A stretch of DNA of 64,000 bases, taken from assembly GCA_914767715.1 (NCBI GenBank), contig OU612068.1:8000001-8064000 (forward strand). Direction: 5' to 3'. Made by a program: the position numbers and the translations under genes. Within the stretch, counting starts at the first letter, position 1. Every line of letters begins with the position of its first letter. The stretch is from Membranipora membranacea (lineage: Eukaryota > Bryozoa > Gymnolaemata > Cheilostomatida > Membraniporidae). Below the pieces are notes generated by a model. That model was given only the letters and a program-made list of their open reading frames with translations. It was not told the origin of the DNA and did not search any database. Shown piece by piece: positions 48,117 to 60,900 of the stretch.

Positions 48117-51100
48117 GGTTTCATGTGTTTGGCAATACATTCACCCCTTTCAGAACCTTTTCTAAGTTTAATCAATGAAAGCTCTACACCAGCAACAAGT
48201 TATCCTTGCCAGTGCAAATTGCAAGAACAAATCTTTGTGAGGCAAATACGTACTGTACTCCACTTTCAGAAGAAACGAAATAACATATTTCTCCGGTTAC
48301 AGGCCGGGAGAAACTGGTAAACAAAGGGTAGCAACCTAGGGAGGTGTTGTTATTTTCCAGTCTTCATGTTGTGTGAAATGACCAGTGTGCATAAAGGTGT
48401 TCAGTGGGCTGATTTCAGCATGGTTGTGTAATGTATTGCTATCCAGGCTCATGGTGTAGGTTGGTATATGTCACCTCACAAGGGCGTACTCACGATTTAA
48501 GTGGTGTTGTAGTTGTAGTTGATTTTGTTTTCATGCAAAGCGGATCGCATTAGTGAGTTCCCTCCCAGACATTTGATTAGACTGAGAATAGACAAGATAG
48601 AACCATCAACTATCTGCTAAGCTTTTCAAATACAAATTTCTGCTGAAGCTATCCGTGTCTAGACAAATTTTACTGTCTTATGACTATAATATAGGTCAAA
48701 AGTTACAGGAACTGAGCTAAGAATAAAAACAGTTCACTCATTTTAATTAGTGGCCAAATACTTGATAAAATTTCCAAAACTGCACCGCAAGTATCACCAT
48801 CATTTCTGGACATCCTCTTACTTGGAGGAAATTATTCACATGTTAATCAGATTATGTCCCACCCCCACAACAACTAATAGTCAATAATTCATATTAATGG
48901 CATTTCTATTTTTCTGGGTTGATCAATCCATGTTTGAGGGGGAGGGGTGTTGGTGGGAATTGATTGATTTTTTACATATCACAGACAAAAATACAGGTTC
49001 GAAATGGGGTGTAAATATTGGTCTCAGCAAGTAACCGTGTACAAAATAGACAAAAAACTCTGTTGGATTGTTTAAATTGAAATATTGCACAAGTAATATA
49101 GTGTACAAGGTGGCGTAATAACTATCTCTGCCCAGTGGTCATTCAATGTTTCCACAATGACATTTTCTTAAAAAGTCGTATGTTTGTTGGCAGGATGGGG
49201 GGGGGGGGGGGGGTTCAAAGGTTTTAGTTCATCACAATCTCTATCTCTAGTATAACAATATTCAACTTTATGATAACACTTGATTTATTTTTATATGCTA
49301 TATGTTTGTGATGAATGCGTATTCGTAATTTGATCGGCAGAATAAACTTGATTAATTTATAAAACAGATCTCACTTATCAGTTTTGTTACTGCAGTGCTG
49401 GTTGCATTTGATTACAATTTCGGATAATTTTTGAAAATAGTCACAACAAAAACAAAACTGTTCAAATGTGGCCGATTGAAAGTTTTCGATGAAAAAGTTC
49501 AATATACTGGTAGCAACGCAATAAGCTGATTTCTGTTTTTTTACTTGTCTGCTGTTTTCAAAACTATTCATAAATCTTTAAAGTGCCATCAAAGTCAACA
49601 TTAACCTGGTATCAAAAGTATCGGATAATGCCCATATACTCTGATTGATGACAGCCATGTTTCATGAAAATATTCCAAGTTGCCTTTATTGTGTCAGATA
49701 CAAAGCAAATTTGCTGATTTACGTTGTGGGGTGATTTTTCAAAAACTTTATTGGCATTACTCTCATTTGATAGGAAGGTTTTGCAAAATCAGCCGCCTAG
49801 AAGAAAAGTTGAAAAAACAAAATTCAATCAAGATGAAGAAAAAGGTAATCAGATAAATAAAGTTGACATTGGTCAGAAATAGCTTACGAATCTCTCAGTT
49901 CAATTTGGTTTGCGCATACCTATCAGTATGAATATCGGATAAATTTGTGAAATTGATTTGGCTGAATGCGTCAAAGGAAACGCTCAGCGAGTTCTATAAC
50001 TCTTAGAGTATTCATTACATAGATCCATATCACATCAAGTAGTTGATCACATCGACTGGTTAATCCAGATAACCCTGGTCTTGGCCTTCACTGCTATAAA
50101 GCTGAGATCCAGGGTTTTTCACACCTTTGCGTACTACAAGTGATTGATAATTTTTTTCCAGGTTATCGTTTTGAGCCAGTAAAGAATATACAACTTCATT
50201 ACAAAACAGGTGAGACATTCGGACGGGTTTCCTGATGTTCACACCGCCGGATTCCACTATTGGGATGTTGTGGAATTTTACTACTTATATGAATGGTGCT
50301 TGTTGTTTTATAGAGGTTCAGCTTGCAGAGACTGGTAAACACAGGCACAACATAGCTCTGAGAGTAAGCCGCTGATGGAACTTGGGTCTCGTACGCTGAT
50401 ATCCTAAACACGTATTCTATACACTACTAGGTATCCGTTTCATATTCCAATGGCTTGGGGCTACTTTGGTGAGTGAAAATTTACATAATGAATTGAATTT
50501 TAAATCAAACGAAAGTGGAACCTCCGGTTAGAAAAAGCAAAGGCGTACATAATGGATTGAATATCGCCACTAGTATGAAACATAAGCCGTAGGCAGGAAT
50601 GGACCACCATCAATAATTTATTATGCACAGATTTTGTTGTAACGTAACTTTAAAGTTTAAACACTTTCATTTTGATTGATGATTTATCGCTTGCAGGAAG
50701 CTACCTGGGTGGAATATCAATAGCACCACTCAAAACGTTGCTGGTCATTTTACTGTTCAGAGATTAAAAGTTTAATGCATGTCAATTACATCTGAATATA
50801 ATTACGTTACCAATCAATCTGCCCTATTCAAAGATTTTATCAATAAAGTCACTTTGAATTTCAGAAATATCTCTATTAATTGGTAATTAGGCTCAGTGAA
50901 ATAGTAATGGGAGGCTCATGTTATTTCCCCTTTGCTATAAGATCATTGTCCGATGGCCTGAATGTTTTTCTTGAAAACCCTCGAATAACTAAACTGCTCA
51001 ACTGATCCACAGAGGAGTTTATTGTTTGATCCATTTTTATAACTTTTGTTAGAATTCAACATCCAAAATTCAATGTTTACCTAAATGACTAGCTTGAAAC

Positions 51101-51736
51101 CTTTCTTGTTTTTATTTTCCTTGGACAGGTCAAGAGCCAAAAACAGAGATTTAACTCTGTGTACAGATAGAGTATTATTTTCACCTGGTCGCTTGGTCTG
51201 AAGCTCATATTTTTTCAAAGATGATTTCTCGTTACTGTTGATCATGATTCAGTTTTAATGGTAGATTATTGGACTGACAACGCTGTTTTTGTTGGGCTCT
51301 ATCCAAACTTAAACGAGTCATTAACCAAAAGATGAGCTGAGGCAACAGGACTCAGAATCATTACAGTACAGTACAAAACATCTCGACTGTATTTCTAGTC
51401 TTTGTTCGTCATTGTGACTTTTTTTTCCTTTGTGCAGAGACCATAGCTCCGTCGCTAGTGACGATATTACTACTCATAGTGATGGCATGTTGTATATACG
51501 GCTGCTGTATATGGGAGGGCCGCGGTGCTGATAATGATGACTTTCCTATACATAACATACACAGAGTAGAGAGGCAGCAATCGTCCAACAGCGGGATTAA
51601 AAAGCTTAGCACCAGTACCTCACACTCAATTTTATACACTGGTGTGCTGCCCGCCTACTCCGATATGTTAGAACCTCATGATATCTACTCGGCCATGGAA
51701 AAATTTAATAATCCAGAGTCACCTGATGGTACTTAG
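48117..51736 (+). CDS. 3' part of an unrecognised single-pass membrane protein gene
   Basis: Three exons whose phases agree: 48117-48316 (phase 0 in, 2 out), 50431-50468 (out 1), 51438-51736. They encode about 178 residues ending in TAG. Exon 1 has a cysteine pair in SYPCQCKLQEQIFVRQI and then a basic stretch with LHFQKK; this resembles a beta-rich extracellular domain, perhaps CUB-like, but the match is weak. The third exon gives a clear membrane span, LVTILLLIVMACCIYGCC. A tail of about 75 residues follows, with acidic and Ser/Thr-rich parts and tyrosines (ILYTGVLPAYSDML, HDIYSAME). The 5' end and signal peptide are not found. The middle 38-base exon is the least certain. Function unknown; a surface receptor or adhesion protein is a guess from topology only. 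Confidence 0.5.
49197..49214. repeat. Poly-G tract (18 G)
   Basis: Eighteen G in a row in the first intron of the membrane-protein gene model; the longest such run in the window. Could form a quadruplex or reflect slippage in sequencing. Confidence 0.8.
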
Positions 51737-54278
51737 TTATTGTATATATACCGGCATAATGTATCATAACTGATATCAACAATGGGTGTGAGTTTTAAAC
51801 TACACTGGTATATTTAATTTTTTAAATACCCTCATTTTTGCGTCAAATGGGTATCATTTTTAGTTAACTAATATTTTCAAAATAACAACATAAACATAGT
51901 TTTTACATCCCTCATCTTCAAAAGAAACCCCACAAGGAAAATGTAATAAATCCTGTAACCCATTTCATTGGCTGAAACAATTATATATACTGAACCGGTA
52001 ATGCATTAGTCACTGGAAAACCTATAATAATTTATGCAACAATAGGTTTTTTAATTCTTTGCTGGACAGGAATTTACTCTTCGAAAGAAGCTTATCTGCA
52101 ACTGCATGTTGAATCAGCTTGACCCGTCAAGCTTGTAATTGTACCCACTGGTGCCAGGTCAATTCTATGCTTCATTTGCAATCATTTTTTCTAATGCCGC
52201 CAGTCATCTCATATGCATCGCTGTTGTTATATCAGCATTTATCTGAAAAATATAGAGAAACAACTCCAGCTCTACCAGAAATATAGCATTAACCGATACT
52301 ATTATTTTCATGATGACAAGGATTATGAATTCCATACGCCTCAATCCAACACCTCTGTTTCCGTTCCGTTCCCCGTGTCACCTTATGACAACCACGGATG
52401 TCATCATAACCAAAGTTAAGAAGCTCAACCATTCCATGGATCATTCCATCATGTCAATAATCTTTTCACAGCTTAATTGAATTCACTTGGAGCATGGGGC
52501 TCATATTATGTCTTCTTTCCCCCATTTGCTAATAAATTGAGTATCATTACTGGAGTATAAATGTGCACAGCCTCTTTTTGACCAGTATACTGCGTTTTAT
52601 CATACAAACGTTATTCACGTTTAAATATATATGTATATAATGTATATGTACCATGACATGTTATGTTACATAGATATATATATATATATATACATAATAG
52701 AAAATATATGGAATTATCTCTAAGGAATATGACATGCATGTCATGTGTCATATTCAAAACAAAAGGGCCGATCCATGCAAATAAATTCTAACCCACCCTA
52801 TCTGCAAGATGAAAACAGTTGTAACTTGCAGCATGAGAGATTTGAGCGGAATTCACTTCAGTATACGGGATCATTTACGATGCTGGCAACGATCGGGTAT
52901 TTCAGTAAGGAAGGGCTAGCTTGTGCAGTGCAATGTGAAGCAGTTTTCACAGCACCCTACAAGTAATCTGAGATTAACATTTAGACCATTCTATCCGAAT
53001 AAGAGCACAAGCAGCCTATCATGTGTGTGTGTGTAGAATGACTCAATTCGATTTATGCCGTGAATTCCATTCTTCCAAGGTGACACTTCAATGGAACATG
53101 TGAGGTAAAACAATGCTGAATATGTTACCATTATTATTATGACTGGGTGAAAGGCTATCGTAGCTTCTGTTGTGGGACCTCACCAGATGCTCAAAAATCT
53201 TTCACAAATAGCGAGTCCACTTTTGTATTGAGGATATTAGATCATAATAATTGAAATTTTCAACATATTATTGGCCAAATAATTCACAATATAGTGAGAA
53301 GCGTGAGTTTTAGAACGGGCAGTCAATCACATTCTATAAAAAGACAATCATTAAAATAGCGGTTTTCTTAAATTCATTGTTAACTTTGAAAGGTCATTGA
53401 TAGGTCACACAATCGTCCAAGTTTATAGTGCATAAATATAACACATTTAATACTTTTATTAACATGGTCACATAACCCTAGATATGAACAACTTTGTTCC
53501 CTCAGTCGCCAGAGATTTAGAAGGCAAGAGTGAATCTTTCTTCAAACTTTTCAAAATTTGCTTGGAGAGTGTAGTATATAAATGATTAAATCAAGTATGA
53601 TCCAATTTGCCTGCTTTGGAGTTGTTCCCCCTTGAGTTGCTTTTTCCCAAACAGCTCACTAGTAAGTAGAATGGGAGCATCGTGGAATGCGGGTGGATTG
53701 AATTGAGAATTCATTGAGAAGTTGAAACTGATCAAATTTCAGGTAAGTCAACTGCAATTTTGATAATTGGATCAGAACAGCCTTCTATCAAAGCATTTAT
53801 CATACTGATTAATATTTAACTTTGACTGCTTACATTTATTCTTACACTTTAAAAAAATGTAACCATTGAGTAGAGCCAGGAAATATAAACAAACATATGA
53901 TATGACTATACAGACAAGTTCAATAGAAGGTTGGAATTATAATATATTTAATTCTGGGATGCCTTTTCCTTCCTAGTGCCTGGAAATTTCAAGTCGATGA
54001 AAACCATTTGAAAGCTGATGAGTAATATATTGGTAATTGGTCGCTAAAGGGGTATGTTTACCATTTTTTGTTTCTCAGCCAGTACAGGGCAACATTATTA
54101 TGCTATACATTGCATACACCTAAAGTTACCAATGAAAATTTCAACAAAATTTCACAGCTCAGCTAGGCTACCATGGGTGCTCTGATGAAATACCGTCTTG
54201 AGAGCCGATCAAAAATCTTCCTTACAACCTCCAGACCTGTGTGACTGATTTCTGATAACATATTACAATCGCTAAGCT
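51737..54278. other. 3' flanks of two convergent genes, no gene recognised
   Basis: This lies between the stop of the membrane-protein gene and the 3' end of the KIAA1143 homologue, which face each other. A plus frame at 52213-52419 encodes a Tyr/His/Ser-rich peptide but has no splice support or homology I recognise. An AT microsatellite lies at about 52674-52692. Confidence 0.5.
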
Positions 54279-55520
54279 TCAAGTATCCTCAGCTTCATCC
54301 TCGTCATTAAATGACAGCAGACTGCTATTTTTAACTTTTTTTGCAGTTGACTTCTTTTTCTCTTTTTTATTTTTTTCTGCATCACTGTCTTCTTTCTTGG
54401 TTGGCTTTTTGAAAACTACTTTCTCACTGCCAACCTCTCTAGGTTTTGTCTCTGCCTCCTTTTCAAAGTGCTTAGCTTGGTCTTCAGTGAGGTCCCCTGA
54501 CTTGATGACTACTACCTGCAAATAATTGAATAGGAATATAAATAAATTCTATGCTATGAGATATAAATCCCCTGTAGCAGTAGTGCCATCATGTACAAAC
54601 GTATATTAATTAAACAGACACGCGGCTACTTTTTTGGTTATGAAGTACTTCCCAAACCAAAAAATTAGCCGCATGACAAGGCTAGAAACAAGTTGCTAGC
54701 AGGGAGTAGCCTGTTGCTAGTCTGGATCCTGATCAGAGAATTAAGAGTCGTGCTACTTCACATCATGTGAAGATAACTCCCTATCAAATAAACATTACAC
54801 TGCTAGGTTATTTACAAAATTTTGGATATAAAGCCTTATGTGATATAAGATCTGATATATCTACATTATAAACATCAATCTTATCTGATTCCTTACTGTA
54901 CCAAGCATTCGCCAAATTTTAGATGAATGAATACCCAAGGGTCATCTTGTATAAACCAGTAGATTTGTTAGGCAAATATTTTGTCTGAGCCCCCAAAAAT
55001 CGTGCCCACCCCACCTGATGGCTAGTTGATCTTGCAGAGAAGGGCAGCCAAGAAAACCATTAGGGCAAGTGAGGACATAACTTTCTTTCCTAAGAAGATA
55101 ATATACCAGAAAATTTATGCACAAATATGAGTGGTATGGCCAGGGTTGAGCAGCCTACACAGACAGATTTGCTGGACTATCAGAGAATGTTATTGTGAGC
55201 AGCAGGCCATTTTGAAAAGCAAAGATGTTCAACCCGACCATATTAATTGTGGATTTTTTATGGGTAAAAACTGTACACCGGGTACAATGTAACTGATTAA
55301 ATAAGACAAGTATGCCATATGCATCAGCTTTTGCTATTCAATATACCTGTGGTTTTTCTTCATCTTTTTCCGTATCAGAATCAGAATCTCTTTCCTGCCT
55401 ATCATCACGTTTTGTATCCACAGTAGGGCCTTCTTTGTACCCAGCCTGCTGCTTCAGTCGTTTTAGGAACGCAGGCTCATCTTGCTGTACATATTGCACT
55501 CCCCTCTTCTGGCGTGACAT
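54279..55520 (-). CDS. KIAA1143 homologue (DUF4604 protein)
   Basis: Two exons (minus): 55520-55347 and 54515-54279, phase 0 join; 136 aa. The N-terminus matches the family: MSRQKRGVQYVQQDEPAFL, then KQQAGYKEGPTVDTKR. After an acidic stretch comes the block EKPQVVVIKSGDLT, spanning the splice join. A Lys/Glu-rich segment ends at the hallmark KNSSLLSFNDEDE near the C-terminus. The vertebrate protein is 154 aa, so size is normal. It is a small, charged, probably disordered nuclear protein of unknown function, widely kept in animals. The ATG at 55520 starts the conserved block; an upstream in-frame extension is not conserved. Confidence 0.93.
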
Positions 55521-55723
55521 CTTATCTCTTGTTAAAATAGTATCAGGGTTGGTGAATCTTTTTAACTGGTAAAATCTCTTTTTTATGAAGATTGTTGCCG
55601 TCACAATAGCTTACCATGCACTAAAAAAGGCAAATTGTTTAAATAAAGCAGACACAAACTACCTCCAAGTGCCAACCCTTGTGGTACTTTTAAGGTTACA
55701 GATAAGATCTCGGACCCCTCACT

Positions 55724-55905
55724 GTTAGCCTGGGCAGGCTGTCGCGGATGGGTGGTGGTGAGGAGGGGGGGGGGTAGTCTGGGTAAATCCATTTGAAACG
55801 AGAGGACAACTCGAAAATGGATTGCAATAGTTGTGAATTCGGAAAAAAAGTTGTCACCACCCACCCACTCACCCACCCCCGACACGACAGCCTGCTCAGG
55901 CTAAC
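55724..55905. repeat. MITE-like element with about 21-bp terminal inverted repeats
   Basis: It starts GTTAGCCTGGGCAGGCTGTCG and ends with the near-exact reverse complement. The sub-terminal regions are also complementary (GGGTGGTGGTGAGG against CCACCCACTCACCC), so the whole 182 bases can fold back. It lies about 200 bases upstream of the KIAA1143 start codon. No coding capacity. Confidence 0.7.
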
Positions 55906-57922
55906 TCACGGCAAGGAGTCTCACGGTAACCTCTGGGAATTCGCCATATCCAGGAAACCCATCTGCCTCTACCTCTACCAAAGGACCCATCTGCGAATGC
56001 CCACGTGTTGGCACCAGGGAGAATTCTCCCTGTTGGCACTCGGACAAGCGCTGGATGCCAAATAGGCATCTGGTTGCATAAAAAGTATCCGGACCTAAAC
56101 TAGACAGAGGGGGATTGCTTTGTAACAGAGGAGCCTAGCATAGTATTGTACATGTTGTTTAGTGCCAGGATCAGGAATTAGCTGAGTCAAGGTTAGGTTG
56201 TGTCTTACACCCTTATTTATTTGATCAGTAAGCCTGTATATTTCCTAAGTCCAGTATCCATTGATCGTTACTGGTCTGGATATATATAAATCCAGATTTG
56301 CAAAACTCAATCAAGAACAAAGAACAACAAGTCAATGGCCCATAGCCACTAACTAACTAATGACAGCAGTCTAAGTGTCAGTCACAACAGTCAGACTCAG
56401 AGTGACCTTGTCCTTACACTACAGTAACAGTGCACTCTACACAACAAACAGGGATAATAGAGACAGGGGGATATAATGGATGAGTAAATAATTCTTAGCA
56501 CTGTTTCAGTTTGTTGGTGTATTTGAGTATTAAGTATGAAATTACATTGGTTAATAGACATATGAATGAATCCCAACTGGATCAAATTCATCAGAAAGTA
56601 TTTTTTATCTCATTTTGTCCTTGACCTCTTCATCATATAAGTGTGCCGCTCCTAAAGTAATAATGTTGATTAGTTAGTGTGTACAAGATTAATTATTGGA
56701 GTGTGATATGACGCTAAATTGAAGAAAAAATTAAGTGAGGAGCTTTGGTTGTGCAGAAGTAAAACTGTTGCTGCAATGTTGGGCTCTGTTAGCAATTGCT
56801 GCCGCCGTCAATACTACAGTTGAGTATAAACAGATTGCAGGTGGTCCAACCCATATTGACTTATTGTTGTGAACGAGTTTAGATGAATGTGGTTACGCGT
56901 AATGTGAATGCTAGTAGAGATTGTGAGTATGAGGAATTTAGGTATTGCTTTTGCTAGTCGTCTTCTCATGAACATGATGAGAAGACAACTACAATGTATT
57001 ACAAATAATTATGTTAACAGTATTAATGAGGACCCCTAGTTCATATATGAATGAACATGGATGATTAGGGAGAGTGAATGAAGTATTAATAGCAAGTGAA
57101 GAGCTTAGCTCGGGGACTCTTGACCCACCAAGAGAACTGAGCACATCAGACATTAATTGGAGCTGAAATATGTGTCAACAGCACACACACAGATACCTAG
57201 CCACATATTCAGTATTAGATAGTATTATAATAACAAGAAAAACCTACAGAAAAACAACAAGAAAAACGACCAGAAAATCACCAACAAAAACAGAATACGC
57301 AATCAGCTTAGTAAACCTCACCAAGATGATTGTGTGATTGTGGTTGCGAGTTTAAATCTTGTTCTGTTTATATTGTATATGTTTTTCTATCATGACGATG
57401 GCTCTCACCCGTGTTTTTGTCTATCTCTAGGTTCGATATCACCATAGCATGACAGGTCGGTCAGGATTAAATTACTTTGATGGTTGTTGGTTCAGAGGTA
57501 GAATAGTATAATTCGGTGAGTTGTATATTTATATGAATCGAGCATTTGCCATTAACTAGTTGTTAGTGTACACCCCAAAGTGCACCATTTAGAGTGTATC
57601 ATTATTGTGCACTAGCAGTCTATATGAGATGTTAACATAAAAACAGTAGTCACTGAATGCTGGCAAGTGCTAAGAAATACTTTCCATAGCATAGCTATTA
57701 GGTAGGTCACAAGTCCCTACTACTACTCACTGCATCAATGAATCCACTGGAAGAGGGTGTTCACTGACTGCATTAAACCTGGGTTTCTGGCAATATTTGA
57801 CATGTATGTAACTAAGTGAGCTTATCAAAGAGAAATTTACTGGAACGGTGGTGTCTGAACATCATCCTGTTTTAGTACATATAACATCCATACTCATATT
57901 ATACTGTTTGTCATTTTTCCAG
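55906..57922. other. Upstream flank of the Ig-domain pseudogene
   Basis: Short A-rich repeats (57230-57300, ACAAGAAAAAC units) and a small hairpin at 56957-56989 (GTCGTCTTCTCAT...ATGAGAAGACAAC) are visible. At about 56770-56830 one frame reads as a signal peptide (LLLQCWALLAIAAAV) but has no ATG in frame. This could be the decayed first exon of the Ig gene; that is speculative. Confidence 0.4.
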
Positions 57923-60900
57923 CCTTGAATCTGTATACTGTGGTAAAGAAATCTGGTCCGGTGCTTGATGCATTTAAGGGGAGTACCATTGAGATTCGAT
58001 GTGATGTGAACAACAGGACAGATGGATTATCGGTAAGTCGTTTTGGGCCTTGAGCATCATCCGACCGATTCAATCGGTGATAATATCCCTACACATTTGA
58101 TAATTATTATACCAAAATTCCTTCACTTAGACATGTAAAATATCAAGAGCAGCAGCCCCACTGGATAAAACTACTGAGCTAGCTATGACAGTGGTCATTT
58201 CATTCTGCTATCTTTGCAGGCAAGACCACTGCTTGTCTCGGACAATTAAACGTCATTGCGCCCTATTTGATGAAAAAAACCTTGTATGTTTCAATTTTCC
58301 AGCATCATTGTTGACTAATTAATGCAGCACATGCTTTCGTCTCATCCGCTTATGTGTTAACTCTTGTGCAACCGGCTCCTCATCAACAGGTAAAACTTAC
58401 AGCAATCATCTGTGTCATATACTTTCTTACGTGTCTGTGTATAATTCTCAATATACTGTCAAAATGCTTTGCTTTATACTATGATACATTTTTATAGTTA
58501 TACAGAGGAGAGCATATATACAGGTACAGTTATCCGCTTAACCCACACATTTTTTTTACTATCCTTTAGACCTTTTTCAAAATATCATGCACCAAACACA
58601 ACACCTTTTCCTCTCTCCAGAGTGTTAATTTAATTTGTGGCCTGAAGATCTCAATGTGACACACAGCCACAGTGTATATTTCGTTAGATATGGTGATATT
58701 CCCATTCATCATTTTATGTTGTTTGTATTTTAATAGTTGCTAGCTCCATAAGCATGCTCTTTTTAATTTCCGGTAAATTCAAATATGTTTTTGTTACTAA
58801 CAGGTTAGCCAGGGGGGTTTTTCGATGAGAATGAGCGATGCTTTTAAAGCAAATCACTATCAAATCGCCGAAAACTATCGCCCACTCGGTCATTCAATAA
58901 GACAAATTTGTTCCCAAATTGCTCACTCCGATTTTATATAGCTCCATCAACGAGTGAGCATTTCGTGTGCGAAACCCTAGCAGGTGTCGCTTACTCACTC
59001 AGTGAGCAAACAGACAGCTGTTTTTAATTTAAAGTCCCCCAATATGTTTGCCTTTTGGTAGTTACGTAGACTATCTCCAAGCATTTCAAACGATATGATT
59101 TTCCCTTCTGCTTAGAATGCTCAGCTCAGAATACATTATTTTATGCTCAAACCTCCATTCCTCCTTCCATCCTCTTTTTGACTTAGATAATTACTTTCCG
59201 CTTCCTTGCTGTTTTCAGTAACCATTTCTTACAGAGTGTACACCCTCTGTTCAACTAAAGTTCTATTCCAAATCGCCTAAAAATACTTGCTCAACGGTAA
59301 ATGGATGAAGCATATCCTACTTGTATATACCTTGATGCAGTGTAAGTGATTTTTTGGTTGTTTGTGGTCTGGCATCTAACTGTACTCATTTTTTCTCTAG
59401 ATTATGTCTTACTGTTATCATGTTTAGGTGTCGATGATTCAAATTGAGCTAGTAACCAATTATTTGGACTTCTATTATTACTTATAGACTCGGTGGGGGA
59501 TAGAGGGAATAGAGAGAGGGATCATATCACTGGGCAACTTAACATTTGATCAAGTGAAGTATGGACTCAAGTTCCAGGCTGAGGATACTTACTTCTTAAT
59601 TAAAAAGAACGTAGATGAGAAGGATGAGGGTAGATACTTATGTCAACTTGCTTTGTCTCTGTATGTCAGAGTGTATGACTAAGTCTATGTGAGAGTAGTC
59701 GGTAAGTGTCATTGTTACTTTGAATTTAGATATTTAATTTCAAACAAGAAACGAGACATGCATAGACACCTGCTTCCTGAGCTGTCCTCATGCAGACCTC
59801 GCAGAACAAGATTGAGCAGCAATAACAGCCGAACCATACCCCATAACTCTGCACTAGCCAGCAGATGTCTCTTCATCAAATATTGGAATATGGGTGTGAA
59901 ATGCCTAATGCTGATTGTGATGATTTCCTTCTCTTTGAATTTTATTAAATAATTTTGACGCTATACGTTTATTTTTATTGTAAATCAGATCAGTAATATA
60001 CATATTTCAATGTATTTAGATCAATAATAAAGTACTCATCAATCTAATCAATCAATAACCACCTCTTCTCATAAATTTTATATAATAATTTATATAACGG
60101 CTCTATGTCATTGATCAAGGATTTAAAGAGGAGTAAAAACCCGTTACTGATTTTCAAAGAAAATATAAAAGTAAAAAACCTGCTACTATATTTTATTTCA
60201 ACAATGTTAAGCTTCAAAGGAGAAGGTTGATAAATTGTTGTACATGTCTCCTTGACCTGCAATATAAATAAAACTGAGTTGTTCGTATCTATTTTTATAA
60301 CTGCAGAACCACCAACTATTGACTTTCTGATAACGAGCTCAGATAAGAATGTAGATATAGGAGACGATGTTGAGTAACGTTGCGCTGCCTACAGACGGCC
60401 CAAACCTCTCATCAAGTGGACCCGCGCCGGTAACGGTATAATGCCTGGTGGAGGATTCGTGAAATTTGTGAGTTGTTTGTTGGTTATCAGCTCTCATAGA
60501 TTTGTATCAAAATTAATTCTCTCAGTTATTGAGATGAAGGGGTATAAGAATCTTGGTCTCTATATTTTGTGGTGTCCACTAGATAGGAGGAATACTGACT
60601 CTGACTAATTTGCAGAAAAATGGGGTTTGGGTTTGGTTTTTACAAGTTGTCCCCTCTCTGATGAAACTCCACCAAGGGAACAACACTTGATGATAAACTG
60701 ATTGTTTTTTCAGCAAGAAACGCTGAATATATCAGCCATTCAGTGGAGTTTGGAGGGCAATATATCTGTACAGCGACTAATGATATCGGTGAAGTGTACA
60801 GGATCGTAAACGTCAACATGAATTGTACGTAGATTGAGCAAATCGTTATTTTCAGCATCTCTTTGACTGCTATTATTTTAATTGTCTGGCTTCCAAACAG

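Noticed and set aside
52213-52419. Plus ORF with a Tyr/His/Ser-rich peptide downstream of the membrane-protein gene
   Set aside because: A second frame is equally open here, and no acceptor links it in phase to the gene upstream.
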